Part shown: piece by piece, positions 25,304 to 33,703 of the stretch
Numbering within the stretch: the first letter of the stretch is position 1
How the letters are laid out: every line of letters starts with the position of its first letter
NCBI GenBank assembly: GCA_902799045.1
Contig: CADBZH010000002.1
Span: 1-64,000 of the forward strand
DNA: 64,000 nt
Direction: 5' to 3'
Source of the DNA: an uncultured Eubacteriales bacterium
GTDB lineage: Bacteria; Bacillota; Clostridia; Christensenellales; Aristaeellaceae
The notes under the pieces: generated by a model
What the model was told of the DNA's origin: nothing
Seen by the model: the letters and a program-made list of their open reading frames with translations, nothing else
Databases searched by the model: none
Program-made: the position numbers and the translations under genes

Positions 25304-27091
25304 TCAGGCCTCTTCCGGCACGTCGATCCTGATCTTCAGCGTCTCCAGTTGATCCGGCCGCACGTCCGCCGGGGTGTCCATCATCAGGCAGTTGGCGCTG
25401 GTGGCCTTCGGGAAGGCGATCACGTCGCGCAGGCTGTCGCTGTCCGTCAGCAGCATCACCAGGCGGTCGATGCCGAAGGCCAGGCCGCCGTGCGGCGGCG
25501 CGCCGTACTTGAAGGCGTCCAGCAGGAAGCCGAAGCGGTGGTGGGCCTCCTCGTGGCTCAGGCCGATCATGTCGAACATCTGGGCCTGCATGTCGGCGCG
25601 GTGGATACGGATGGAGCCGCTGGCCAGCTCGATGCCGTTCATCACCAGGTCGTAGGCGCGGGAGCGCACCTTCTCCTTGTCGGTGTCGAGGTACACGTTG
25701 TCCTCGTCATACCAGCTGGTGAAGGGATGGTGGGCCGCGACCCAGCGCTCCTCCTCCTCGCTGTACTCAAACAGCGGGAATTCCGTCACCCAGAACAGGT
25801 TGTACTTGCCGTGGTCGATCATCTCGTGACGGCGGGCGATCTCGCAGCGCAGCGCGCCCAGCGCCTGCCAGACCACGTTTTTCTTGTCCGCGCCGAAGAA
25901 AACGATGTCGCCGGGCTCGGCGTGCACGGCCGTGCGCACCTTCTCCACCAGGTCATCGGTCATGAACTTGTTGAAGCTGCTCTTGACGCTGCCGTCCGCG
26001 GTGAAGGTCATGTAGGGCAGGCCCTTGGCCCGGTAGGTCTTCACGAATTCGGCCAGGCTGTCGATCTGCTTGCGGGTCATGGAGGCCAGGCCCTTGGCGT
26101 TGATGGCCTCCACGCGGCCGCCGGCCTCGATGGCGCTGTCAAACACTACAAAGCCGGTGCCGTCGCGCAGCGCGTCCGTCAGGTCGACCAGCTCCATGCC
26201 GAAGCGGGTGTCCGGCTTGTCGGAGCCATAGCGCTCCATGGCCTCGATCCAGGGCATGCGGGGCAGGGGCAGCTTCAGGTCGATGCCCTTGATCTCCTTG
26301 AAGATGCGGGCGAAGACGCGCTCGACGTTGGCGTAGATGTCCTCCTCGTCGATGAAGCTCATCTCGATGTCGCACTGGGTGAACTCCGGCTGGCGGTCCG
26401 CGCGGTTGTCCTCGTCGCGGAAGCAGCGGGCGATCTGGTAGTACTTGTCAAAGCCCGCCAGCATCAAAAGCTGCTTGTAGATCTGCGGGCTCTGGGGCAG
26501 CGCGTAGAAGGTGCCGGGGTGCAGGCGGCTGGGCACCAGGAAGTCGCGCGCGCCCTCCGGCGTGGATTTCGACAGGATGGGCGTCTCCACCTCGGTGAAG
26601 CCCGCCTCGTCCAGCGCGTAGCGGATGCAGTTGACCACCTTGCTGCGCAGCCTCAGCTTCTCCTGCATCGACGGGCGGCGCAGGTCCAGATAGCGGTACT
26701 TCAGGCGCACCAGCTCGTTCTCGTCCACCTTGTCGTCGATGTAGATCGGCGGGGTCTCGCTCTTGTTGAGCAGCGCCGCCTCCTTCACGAAGACCTCGAT
26801 GGTGCCGGTGGCCAGCTCCCTGTTGATCGCGCCCTCGTCGCGGGCCTTGACCTCGCCCACGACCGTCACGACGTATTCGCCGCGCAGCGAACGGCCCAGC
26901 TCGAAGGTCTCGCCGTCGCACACGGCGTTGTCAAACACCAGCTGCACCAGGCCCTCGCGGTCCCTCAGCCAAACGAACACCACGCCGCCCAGGTCGCGCG
27001 TGCGTTGCACCCAGCCGGACAGGTGGACGGTCTCGCCGATGTTTGCCTCGGTCAAAAGGCCGCAGTAATGATCGCGTTTATGTGAAAGCAT
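25304..27091 (-). CDS. aspS: Aspartyl-tRNA synthetase
   Basis: 595 residues. It has the N-terminal OB-fold anticodon domain ([15 protein letters not shown]), class II motifs 2 and 3 ([29 protein letters not shown]) and the bacterial GAD insertion. It charges tRNA-Asp. GGGAGGAA precedes ATG 27091; an in-frame ATG 26 codons upstream is not used. It follows hisS after 433 bp of repeat sequence; hisS-aspS is a common Firmicute pair under T-box control. Confidence 0.97.
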   Translation of the reverse strand: MLSHKRDHYCGLLTEANIGETVHLSGWVQRTRDLGGVVFVWLRDREGLVQLVFDNAVCDGETFELGRSLRGEYVVTVVGEVKARDEGAINRELATGTIEVFVKEAALLNKSETPPIYIDDKVDENELVRLKYRYLDLRRPSMQEKLRLRSKVVNCIRYALDEAGFTEVETPILSKSTPEGARDFLVPSRLHPGTFYALPQSPQIYKQLLMLAGFDKYYQIARCFRDEDNRADRQPEFTQCDIEMSFIDEEDIYANVERVFARIFKEIKGIDLKLPLPRMPWIEAMERYGSDKPDTRFGMELVDLTDALRDGTGFVVFDSAIEAGGRVEAINAKGLASMTRKQIDSLAEFVKTYRAKGLPYMTFTADGSVKSSFNKFMTDDLVEKVRTAVHAEPGDIVFFGADKKNVVWQALGALRCEIARRHEMIDHGKYNLFWVTEFPLFEYSEEEERWVAAHHPFTSWYDEDNVYLDTDKEKVRSRAYDLVMNGIELASGSIRIHRADMQAQMFDMIGLSHEEAHHRFGFLLDAFKYGAPPHGGLAFGIDRLVMLLTDSDSLRDVIAFPKATSANCLMMDTPADVRPDQLETLKIRIDVPEEA

Positions 27092-27210
27092 GTGAATTCC
27101 TCCCTTTCGGTTGTTTTGTTGTGACGATTGTTGGGATAATGCTGATTTGCCGGAAAGACGCAAGATCACCTCTGTAGTATAGTGAAGCAGGCAATCGTTT
27201 ACTTTGAAAC

Positions 27211-27520
27211 AACCCCTCAGTCAGCCTGTGGCTGCCAGTTCCCCTTACACAGGGAAGCCTTGAAACGTCCCCTGTGAAAGGGGAGGCGCCGACGCAGTCG
27301 GCGAAGGGGTTTGTCCAAGCCTTCCCCTATGGAGAAGGTGGCTGGCCGCAGGACAGACGGATGAGGTCGTTTTCCTCGTACGATGGGCTTGCGTTCAGGG
27401 CGGGCGGCGCAACGCCGCCCCTACAAGATGGATGCGGGGAGGCGACCGCTTCCGTCACGGCTGCGACGTGCCGCCTTGCCCCAGAGGGGGAAGGTGGCGC
27501 GCAGGGCCGGATGAGGGGTC
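27211..27520. repeat. Composite intergenic repeats, family D (hisS-aspS gap)
   Basis: At least two repeat units: one around 27211-27370 (CCTCAGTCAGCCTGTGGCTG; TTCCCC... GGGGAGGCGCCGACG; GACGGATGAGG) and one around 27395-27515 (GGGCGGCGCAACGCCGCCCC; CCCCAGAGGGGGAAGG; CCGGATGAGG). They are palindromic, non-coding, and interrupt the space between hisS and aspS. Confidence 0.55.
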
Positions 27521-27524
27521 CGGG

Positions 27525-28772
27525 CTATTCAAACGCTTCCAGGATCTCGTCCATCGCGACTTCTTTTTCCTCGCTCTTTTCCATGTCCCTCAGCTTCACG
27601 ACGCCCTTTTCCAGCTCGTCCCCGGCGATGACGATCACCTTCCTGACGCCGAGCTTGCCGGCGAACTTGAACTGGGCCTTCATGCTTCGCGCGGCGTGGT
27701 CCAGGTCGGCCTTCACGCCCTTTTCGCGCAGCCGGTCCACCAGCTTCACGCCGGCCAGCCGCGCCTCGTCGCCCATCGTGACCACGAAGGCGTCCAGCGC
27801 TTCGGGGGCCTCGGGCGCGATGCCGCGCATATCCTGCACCATGATCATCCGCTCGATGCCCATGCCCCAGCCGATGCCGGGGGTGGCGGGGCCGCCCAGC
27901 TCCTCCACCAGGCCGTCGTAGCGACCGCCGCCGCAAACGGTCAGCGGCGTGCCGTCGGGGGTGTCGGTGATGATCTCGAAAACGGTCTTGGTGTAGTAGT
28001 CCAGGCCGCGCACGATCCGCGCGTCGATCTCATAGCCGATGCCCAGCGCCTTCAGATAGTCCTGCAGCTTTTCAAAGTGGCTCGCGCAATCCTCGCACAG
28101 GTTGTCCAGCATCGCGGGGGCGTCGGTCAGCTTGTCCGCGTCCTCCTTGCAGTCCAGGATGCGCATCGGGTTGCGGTCGAAGCGCTCCTGGCAGGTCTTG
28201 CACAGCGTGGGCAACTTCGGCTGCAGATAGGCGCGCAGCTTCTCCAGATAGGCCTTGCGGCAGGCGGGGCAGCCGATGGAGTTGATCGTCAGCCTCAGCC
28301 CGTCGATGCCGTTGGCCCGGAGCACCTTCAGCGCCAGGGCGATGATCTCCGCGTCCACGCTGGCGTCCTTCGCGCCGAACACCTCGATGCCGTTCTGGTG
28401 GAACTGGCGGAGCCTGCCGGACTGGGGCTTTTCATAGCGGAAGCAGGGCGTGATGTAGAACAGCTTGCAGGGCAGCGCTTCGGCGAAGAGGTGCGCTTCG
28501 ATGAACGCGCGCACCGCGCCGGCCGTGCCCTCCGGCTTCAGCGTGATGGAGCGGTTGCCCTTGTCCTCGAAGGTGTACATTTCCTTCTGCACCACGTCGG
28601 TGGTGTCGCCCACGCCGCGCTGGAACAGCTCGGTGTGCTCAAATATGGGGGTGCGGATCTCGCGATAGCCCGCCAGGGCGCACACATCGCGCATGCTCTG
28701 CTCGATGCGCTGCCACCTGTGGGCGGCCTGGGGCAGCATGTCCTGGGTGCCCTTGGGTGCCTGTGTCAGCAT
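27525..28772 (-). CDS. hisS: Histidyl-tRNA synthetase
   Basis: 415 residues. It begins with LTQAPKGTQDMLP and has class II motif 2 (CFRYEKPQSGRLRQFHQ), the histidine motifs (LDYYTKTVFEI; GGGRYDGLVEELGG) and motif 3 (GIGWGMGIERM). A CxxC/CxxC pair (GCPACRK, CKTC, CEDC) suggests a small zinc-binding insertion. GGGAGGT precedes ATG 28772. It is the first gene after the T-box leader and charges tRNA-His. Confidence 0.97.
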   Translation of the reverse strand: MLTQAPKGTQDMLPQAAHRWQRIEQSMRDVCALAGYREIRTPIFEHTELFQRGVGDTTDVVQKEMYTFEDKGNRSITLKPEGTAGAVRAFIEAHLFAEALPCKLFYITPCFRYEKPQSGRLRQFHQNGIEVFGAKDASVDAEIIALALKVLRANGIDGLRLTINSIGCPACRKAYLEKLRAYLQPKLPTLCKTCQERFDRNPMRILDCKEDADKLTDAPAMLDNLCEDCASHFEKLQDYLKALGIGYEIDARIVRGLDYYTKTVFEIITDTPDGTPLTVCGGGRYDGLVEELGGPATPGIGWGMGIERMIMVQDMRGIAPEAPEALDAFVVTMGDEARLAGVKLVDRLREKGVKADLDHAARSMKAQFKFAGKLGVRKVIVIAGDELEKGVVKLRDMEKSEEKEVAMDEILEAFE

Positions 28773-28789
28773 GTTGAAACCTCCCGATA

Positions 28790-29020
28790 AAAAGATAGCC
28801 TCCGTCCCAACCGTAGGGGCGAAGGTTTCGCGGTGCCACCCTGCTTGAAGCGCAATGCTTCCTCTCACGTTCCGTTATCGCCGGAAATACGCCTGGGTCT
28901 CCCTCGGCTGCTCCGGGGCGTCCTTCGCCGATCCTCGCATGAAGCGCTTCCAGCCTGGGTGCTTCTCTCTTGAATGCTCCGAACGGTTACTCTTCCCTTC
29001 ATCGCAGGATGTCTGTTCGC
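28790..29020 (-). promoter_or_regulatory. T-box riboswitch leader of hisS-aspS
   Basis: On the minus strand the conserved T-box GGTGGCACCGCG lies at 28840-28829, followed by a terminator hairpin (CCTTCGCCCC pairing with GGGACGGAGG) and CTATCTTTTT near 28800-28793. Upstream are Stem I landmarks GATGAAGGGAAGAGTAA and AGAGAG. A GAC triplet (28922-28920), in the expected specifier region, would match tRNA-Asp. Uncharged tRNA binding should favour the antiterminator and turn on synthetase expression. The specifier is inferred, not proven. Confidence 0.85.
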
Positions 29021-29024
29021 CCTG

Positions 29025-29053
29025 ATTATAGCTTTTCACAGCGCCAAAGTCAA
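29025..29053 (-). promoter_or_regulatory. Promoter of the T-box/hisS transcript
   Basis: TTGACT (29053-29048) and TATAAT (29030-29025) with 17-bp spacing, placed so that transcription starts just ahead of T-box Stem I. Confidence 0.75.
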
Positions 29054-29118
29054 TATCCGCGCGGAAACTTAAACTTGCATCCGGGCGGCATTTCCGCTAT
29101 CATGGTTCCGGGAGAGTG

Positions 29119-30336
29119 ATGAGCATGACCGACAGGCTGTATTATGACGATTCATACCTGACCGAATTTGACGGCACGTTGCTGGAATGCGCGGAGAAGG
29201 AGGGGGCGTACCACGTCCGCCTGGACCGCAGCGCCTTTTATCCCACCTCCGGCGGCCAGCCCTTTGACACCGGCACGCTGGGAGACGCCCGCGTGCTGGA
29301 CGTGTACGTGGACGGGGCGGGGGAGGTCTGGCACGCGCTGGACAGGCCGCTGGCCCCGGGCGCGACGGTGCGCGGCCGGATCGACTGGCCCCGCCGCTTC
29401 GATCACATGCAGCAGCACGCCGGCGACCACATGATCGCAAGCGCCCTGTGGCGGCTGCTGGGCGGCGTCACCATCGGCCTGCACATTTCGGGCGATGTGT
29501 CCACCATCGACGTGGCGATGCCCGAGGGCGTCACGCGCGTCTCGGCGGAGGACATTCGACGGGTGGAGGACGACGTGAACGAGCGCGTCCAGCGGGACGT
29601 GGCGGTGCGCTGCTGGTTCCCCGAGCCGGAGGAGCTGAAAACGCTGCCGCTGCGCAAGCCCCCGACGGTTTCCGAGCACGTGCGCGTCGTCGCCATCGGG
29701 GAGGACGAGATGGTGGCCTGCGGCGGCACCCATCCCGCCACGGCGGGCCAGATCGGGCTGGTGAAGATCCTGGGCGTCGCCCCGGCGCGGGGGAAGATGC
29801 GCGTCAGCTTCGTGGCGGGCATGCGGGCGCTCAACGATTACCGGGCCTGCTTTGATCGCGTCCACGAGGCCGCCGCGCTGCTTTCCACGGCGACGGAGAA
29901 CCTGCCCGGTCACGTGGCGGCGATGCAGGAACAGCTCAGGAGCGCCGGGTTTGAGCTGAACCGACTGCGCCGGGACACGGCCGTCGCGGAACTCACGGCC
30001 GGGCTTGAGGCCGCGCCGACGCTTCCCGGCGGCGCGAGGGTGGTCTCGCGGCTGTTGGAGGGCGACATCAACCTCATCAAGGAGGTCGCCTCCCAGCTCA
30101 TCAAACAGTCGGGGATCGCGGTGCTGCTGGGCGTCCGGACGGGCGAAGGGGCGGCGGCGTTTGTTTTCGCCCGCTCCCGGGACGTGGAGATCCATATGGG
30201 CCGCGTCCTCTCTGAAGCGGCGCGGCCGCTCGGCGGAAAGGGCGGCGGCAGGCCGGACTTTGCACAGGGCGGCGGGCCGGTCGAAGTGCTGGAGAGCGCG
30301 ATGAGGATTCTTAAAAATAAACCGACGTCGGTATAA
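29119..30336 (+). CDS. Alanyl-tRNA editing protein, AlaX-L type with DHHA1 domain
   Basis: 405 residues. The N-terminal beta-barrel (FYPTSGGQPFDTGTL) leads to the editing domain with zinc ligands in HMQQHAGDHM and CGGTHPATAGQIG; the C-terminal ~130 residues are a DHHA1 domain (GGKGGGRPDFAQGGG). Such proteins deacylate Ser- or Gly-tRNA-Ala in trans. ATG 29119 follows GGGAGAG; ATG 29125 is an alternative. Its last codons and stop lie inside an operator palindrome (30321-30332). It is divergent from hisS. Confidence 0.92.
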   Translation: MSMTDRLYYDDSYLTEFDGTLLECAEKEGAYHVRLDRSAFYPTSGGQPFDTGTLGDARVLDVYVDGAGEVWHALDRPLAPGATVRGRIDWPRRFDHMQQHAGDHMIASALWRLLGGVTIGLHISGDVSTIDVAMPEGVTRVSAEDIRRVEDDVNERVQRDVAVRCWFPEPEELKTLPLRKPPTVSEHVRVVAIGEDEMVACGGTHPATAGQIGLVKILGVAPARGKMRVSFVAGMRALNDYRACFDRVHEAAALLSTATENLPGHVAAMQEQLRSAGFELNRLRRDTAVAELTAGLEAAPTLPGGARVVSRLLEGDINLIKEVASQLIKQSGIAVLLGVRTGEGAAAFVFARSRDVEIHMGRVLSEAARPLGGKGGGRPDFAQGGGPVEVLESAMRILKNKPTSV

Positions 30337-30358
30337 TATAAACCGACGTCGGTTTATA
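30321..30358 (+). promoter_or_regulatory. Orphan promoter with two operator palindromes (TetR-type)
   Basis: ACCGACGTCGGT at 30321-30332 and a perfect 22-bp palindrome (half-site TATAAACCGAC) at 30337-30358 are centred 21 bp apart, two helical turns. TATAAT (30332-30337) lies between them. Paired palindromes around a -10 box are typical of TetR-family autoregulated promoters. No gene follows on the plus strand, only a terminator at 30388. Confidence 0.65.
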
Positions 30359-30387
30359 CAGACTGAGGTCTTGATTGCTTTCAGCTG

Positions 30388-30435
30388 AAACAGCCCTCCG
30401 CTTCGCTCGAATCCCGATCTGGCGGAGGGCTGTTT
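30388..30435. terminator. Bidirectional terminator between alaX and the NUDIX gene
   Basis: AAACAGCCCTCCGC (30388-30401) and GCGGAGGGCTGTTT (30422-30435) form a perfect 14-bp stem with a 20-nt loop. The A and T ends of the stem serve as U-tracts for both convergent directions. Confidence 0.75.
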
Positions 30436-30437
30436 GA

Positions 30438-30899
30438 TCAGTGGTTGTCCTTCTCAGAGCCGATGAAGATCGTCTCCCCGTGGCCGATCAACCCGGACAG
30501 GTTGTCGCGGATGGCGCGGGGGAACAGGTTTTTGCGATGGGCGTCCTTCAGGTCGATCCACTCGCAGCCGATCTGGAAGCGATCCTTTTCCGTAGGCTCC
30601 AGCCGTTCCTCGCTGGCCAGCTTGCAGAGGAAGATGAAGTAGATCTTGTGGCTGTTGCCGTCCCTGCGGCCCTCGCTGATGCGCTCGTAGATGCCGGAGA
30701 GGCGCATGGGCGTGACGGAGTAGCCCGTCTCCTCCAGCAGCTCGCGCTTCACGGTTTCGCTGAGCATTTCCCCGGTGTGCTGGCCGCCGCCGGGCAGCGC
30801 GTAGTAGTCGCCGAATCGCGAGGCGCACCGGTTGACGAGGATCTTGCCCTTGTGCAGCACGATGGCCTTGGCAGAATTGCGCGCGGACAATGGCTTCAT
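30438..30899 (-). CDS. NUDIX hydrolase
   Basis: 153 residues. The Nudix box is GGGQHTGEMLSETVKRELLE followed by ETGY, matching Gx5Ex7REUxEExGU. It hydrolyses a nucleoside diphosphate linked to another group; the substrate is not evident. The start at 30899 is supported by GGAAGGG just upstream, though spacing is short; the open frame continues to 30965, but that part overlaps the promoter. It is convergent with alaX. Confidence 0.85.
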   Translation of the reverse strand: MKPLSARNSAKAIVLHKGKILVNRCASRFGDYYALPGGGQHTGEMLSETVKRELLEETGYSVTPMRLSGIYERISEGRRDGNSHKIYFIFLCKLASEERLEPTEKDRFQIGCEWIDLKDAHRKNLFPRAIRDNLSGLIGHGETIFIGSEKDNH

Positions 30900-30929
30900 T
30901 CCCTTCCACGACGAATGATTATTGCCTAT

Positions 30930-30958
30930 ATTATACGTGTTTTGTCGCGAAAGTGCAA
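30930..30958 (-). promoter_or_regulatory. Promoter of the NUDIX gene
   Basis: TTGCAC (30958-30953) and TATAAT (30935-30930), 17-bp spacing, about 30 bp before the chosen start. Confidence 0.6.
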
Positions 30959-30989
30959 GAGCCAACCGCCGCCGAATTGGCGAAATCGC

Positions 30990-31763
30990 TCAAATAAACC
31001 GCCGCATCGATTGCAGCGCCGACTTTTCAAGCCTGGACACCTGGGCCTGGGAGATGCCGATTTCCCGCGCCACCTCCATCTGGGTGCGCCCCTGGAAATA
31101 GCGCTGGCGGATGATGCTCTGCTCCCGGGGCTGGAGCTTTCCCAGCGCCTGGTCGATGGACAGGCTGCGAACCCAGTCGTCCTCGCAGACGCGCTTGTCC
31201 TGCACCTGGTCCATCACGTAGATCGTGTCGCCGCCGCTCTGATACACCGGGTCGAACAGTGATACCGGGTCCTGGATAGCCTCCAGCGCCAGCACCACGT
31301 CCTCCTCCGGCACGTCCATGGCCTTCGCGATCTCCGCCATCCCAGGCTCACGGCCCGATTCGCCCGCCAGCGCGTCCCGGGTGCGCAGCGCCCGGTAGGC
31401 CGTGTCCCGCATCGAGCGGGAGACGCGGATGGCGTTGTTGTCCCGCAGGTAGCGGCGGATCTCGCCGATGATCATCGGCACGCAGTAGGTGCTCAGCCGC
31501 ACGTTCAGGCTCAGGTCGAAGTTGTCCAGCCCCTTCATCAGCCCGATGCAGCCCACCTGGAACAGGTCGTCCATGTTCTCGCCCCGGTTGTGAAAGCGCT
31601 GGATCACGCTCAGCACCAGCCGCAGGTTTCCCTGGATCAGCTCCCGCCGCGCCGCGTCGTCGCCCTCGTGGGCGCGCTCCAGCAGCGTCCGCGTGCGCTC
31701 GTGGCTCAGCGTCGGCAGCGCCGACGTGTCCACCCCGCAGATTTCCACCTTGTTTCCAGCCAT
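30990..31763 (-). CDS. sigG: Sporulation RNA polymerase sigma factor SigG
   Basis: 257 residues. It starts with the sigma-G hallmark KVEICGVDTSALPTL, then region 2 (DLFQVGCIGLMKGLDNFDLS; VPMIIGEIRRYLRDN), region 3 and region 4 (QMEVAREIGISQAQVSRLEK). The N-terminal hallmark separates it from SigF. It directs late forespore genes, such as gpr nearby. The usual spoIIGA-sigE neighbours are absent; it lies after DUF1846. A long hairpin covers its ribosome site. Confidence 0.95.
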   Translation of the reverse strand: MAGNKVEICGVDTSALPTLSHERTRTLLERAHEGDDAARRELIQGNLRLVLSVIQRFHNRGENMDDLFQVGCIGLMKGLDNFDLSLNVRLSTYCVPMIIGEIRRYLRDNNAIRVSRSMRDTAYRALRTRDALAGESGREPGMAEIAKAMDVPEEDVVLALEAIQDPVSLFDPVYQSGGDTIYVMDQVQDKRVCEDDWVRSLSIDQALGKLQPREQSIIRQRYFQGRTQMEVAREIGISQAQVSRLEKSALQSMRRFI

Positions 31764-31764
31764 A

Positions 31765-31808
31765 ACAAACCCTCCACACGGGCAGTATTGCCGATGGGGA
31801 GGGTTTGT
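31765..31808 (-). promoter_or_regulatory. Hairpin enclosing the sigG ribosome binding site
   Basis: ACAAACCCTCC (plus 31765-31775) and GGAGGGTTTGT (31798-31808) are perfectly complementary over 11 bp. In the mRNA the Shine-Dalgarno GGAGG is inside the 3' arm, which ends one base before the start codon, and the loop contains a second hairpin (GGCA-GTAT-TGCC). No T-run follows, so this is not a terminator. Confidence 0.7.
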
Positions 31809-31868
31809 ATTCAGTGAGGAGTGAGGAGTGAGGGATGTTAAAGCTTGCTTGAACTTCTAATTCCTGAC

Positions 31869-33353
31869 TCACTTGTGGTAGAGCTTGTTCGTCTGGTAAG
31901 CCGGTTCGCAGGTCAGGTTGATGCCCAGCTTGCTGAGCATGCCCTCGTCCACCGGTGAGAGGATGACGGAGGAATGGGCCTCGCAGCCCTTCAGGTTCTC
32001 CAGCTGCTCCATGGCGCGCTCGGCGTTGTCGTCGGTCACGGCGCAGATCGTCAGCGCGATCAGGATCTCGTCCGTGTGCAGGCGCGGGTTGCGGTTGCCC
32101 ATGTGGGCCACCTTCAGATGCTGGATCGGCTCGATCACGGTGGGGGAGATCAGCTTGATCTCGTCCGGGATGCCCGCCAGCTCCTTCAGCGCGTTCAACA
32201 GCGCGGCGGCGGTGGCACCCAGCAGGTTCGTGGTCCTGCCGGTGATCAACCGCCCGTCGTTCAGCTCGATGGCGACGGCGGGCTCGCCGGTCACAGCGGC
32301 CAGGCGCAGCGCCGGCTCCACGGTGGCGCGACGGTTGAAGTCCAGGCTCAGCGTCTTCATCAAAAGCTCCAGCTTGTGGATTTCCGCCTCGGTGGCGCGG
32401 CCCTGCTTCACGGCGCAGGCCGTGCGATAGTAGCGGCGGATGATCTCCTGGCAGGAGGCTTCGCGGCACGCCTCGTCGTCGACGATGCTCTTGCCGGCCA
32501 TGTTCACGCCCATGTCCGTGGGGCTCTTGTAGGGGCATTCGCCATAGATGCGCTCGAAGATCTCCCGCAGGACCGGGAAGATCTCGATATCGCGGTTGTA
32601 GTTGACGGTGGTCTCGCCGTAGGCCTCCAGATGGAACGGGTCGATCATGTTCACGTCGTTCAGATCCGCGGTGGCGGCCTCATAGGCCAGGTTCACCGGG
32701 TGCTTCAGCGGCAGGTTCCAGATCGGGAAGGTCTCGAACTTGGCGTAGCCGGCCTTGACGCCGCGCCGATGCTCGTGGTAGAGCTGGCTCAGGCAGGTGG
32801 CCATCTTGCCGCTGCCGGGGCCGGGGGCCGTGACGACCACCAGCGAGCGCGTGGTCTCGATGTATTCGTTTTTGCCGTAGCCCTCGTCGCTGACGATGCC
32901 GGAAACGTTGGACGGATAGTCCGGGATGCGGTACAGCCGGTACACCCGAAGGCCCATGCCCTCCAGGCGGCGCTTGAACTGGTCCGCGGCGGACTGGCCG
33001 GTATACTGGGTGATGGCGATCGAGCCGACGTAGAGCCCGAACTCGCGAAACACGTCCACCAGGCGGATCACGTCGGAATCGTAGGTGATGCCCAGGTCGC
33101 CGCGCACCTTGTTCTTCTCGATGTCGTTGGCGTTGATGGCGATCACGATCTCGGCCTGGTCCTTCAGCTCCAGCAGCATCCGGATCTTGTTGTCCGGCGC
33201 GAAGCCCGGCAGAACGCGGGAGGCGTGGTAGTCGTCAAAAAGCTTGCCGCCAAATTCCAGATAGAGCTTGCCGCCAAAATACGCGATGCGCTCGCGAATC
33301 CTGGTGGATTGCAGCTGAATGTACTTCTGACTGTCGAAACCGATCCTTTTCAT
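31869..33353 (-). CDS. DUF1846 (UPF0371) family protein
   Basis: 494 residues, full family length. It begins [20 protein letters not shown] and contains [18 protein letters not shown], a nucleotide-binding-like glycine-rich stretch. Structures exist for the family, but its role is not established. GGAGGGA precedes ATG 33353. A good promoter lies upstream. It is followed by sigG 105 bp downstream on the same strand. Confidence 0.9.
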   Translation of the reverse strand: MKRIGFDSQKYIQLQSTRIRERIAYFGGKLYLEFGGKLFDDYHASRVLPGFAPDNKIRMLLELKDQAEIVIAINANDIEKNKVRGDLGITYDSDVIRLVDVFREFGLYVGSIAITQYTGQSAADQFKRRLEGMGLRVYRLYRIPDYPSNVSGIVSDEGYGKNEYIETTRSLVVVTAPGPGSGKMATCLSQLYHEHRRGVKAGYAKFETFPIWNLPLKHPVNLAYEAATADLNDVNMIDPFHLEAYGETTVNYNRDIEIFPVLREIFERIYGECPYKSPTDMGVNMAGKSIVDDEACREASCQEIIRRYYRTACAVKQGRATEAEIHKLELLMKTLSLDFNRRATVEPALRLAAVTGEPAVAIELNDGRLITGRTTNLLGATAAALLNALKELAGIPDEIKLISPTVIEPIQHLKVAHMGNRNPRLHTDEILIALTICAVTDDNAERAMEQLENLKGCEAHSSVILSPVDEGMLSKLGINLTCEPAYQTNKLYHK

Positions 33354-33428
33354 GGCCGTCCCTCCGCGCAATTCAAATGGCAAGGCGCGAACGACTGAAT
33401 GGAGTTCGCGCCGAAAAACAACGGTATC

Positions 33429-33458
33429 ATTATATCAAATTTCGACAGACGGTGTCAT
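33429..33458 (-). promoter_or_regulatory. Promoter of the DUF1846 gene
   Basis: ATGACA (33458-33453) and TATAAT (33434-33429) with 18-bp spacing, about 75 bp ahead of the start codon. Confidence 0.55.
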
Positions 33459-33487
33459 TACAAAAGGATTAAATGTGACGGCGGCGG

Positions 33488-33580
33488 GCCGATGAAAAAG
33501 TATAGCGCGGTCCGGCCTTGCTCAAGGGCTTTTCCGCGCTAAGGGGGGAAGAAGAAGGTTGGGTGTCCTTTTTCATCGGC
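33488..33580 (-). terminator. Terminator of gpr inside a larger nested inverted repeat
   Basis: Inner stem AGCGCGG (33504-33510) / CCGCGCT (33534-33540), itself containing CCTTG-CT-CAAGG, is followed on the minus strand by ATACTTTTT: a rho-independent terminator for gpr. An outer pair GCCGATGAAAAAG (33488-33500) / CTTTTTCATCGGC (33568-33580) encloses it. The rest of 33354-33703 is A+T-rich and otherwise featureless. Confidence 0.6.
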
Positions 33581-33703
33581 TTCCCTGCCGACACCAATAT
33601 TATAGAAATAGTATGTGAATAAAGTATGAACGCGGAGTAAACATATCAGTACATTTACAATTTACCTAAAGTGTTGACATGGCGTGTCGCCGATGAGCAC
33701 GCT

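Noticed and set aside
30990..31763. Sigma factor as SigF
   Set aside because: The N-terminal KVEICGVDTSALP segment is specific to SigG, and no spoIIAA/spoIIAB genes accompany it.
33488..33580. Nested inverted repeat as a riboswitch upstream of DUF1846
   Set aside because: The inner stem followed by TTTTT fits a gpr terminator, and the DUF1846 promoter lies downstream of it, so the element is not in that mRNA. The outer arms remain unexplained.
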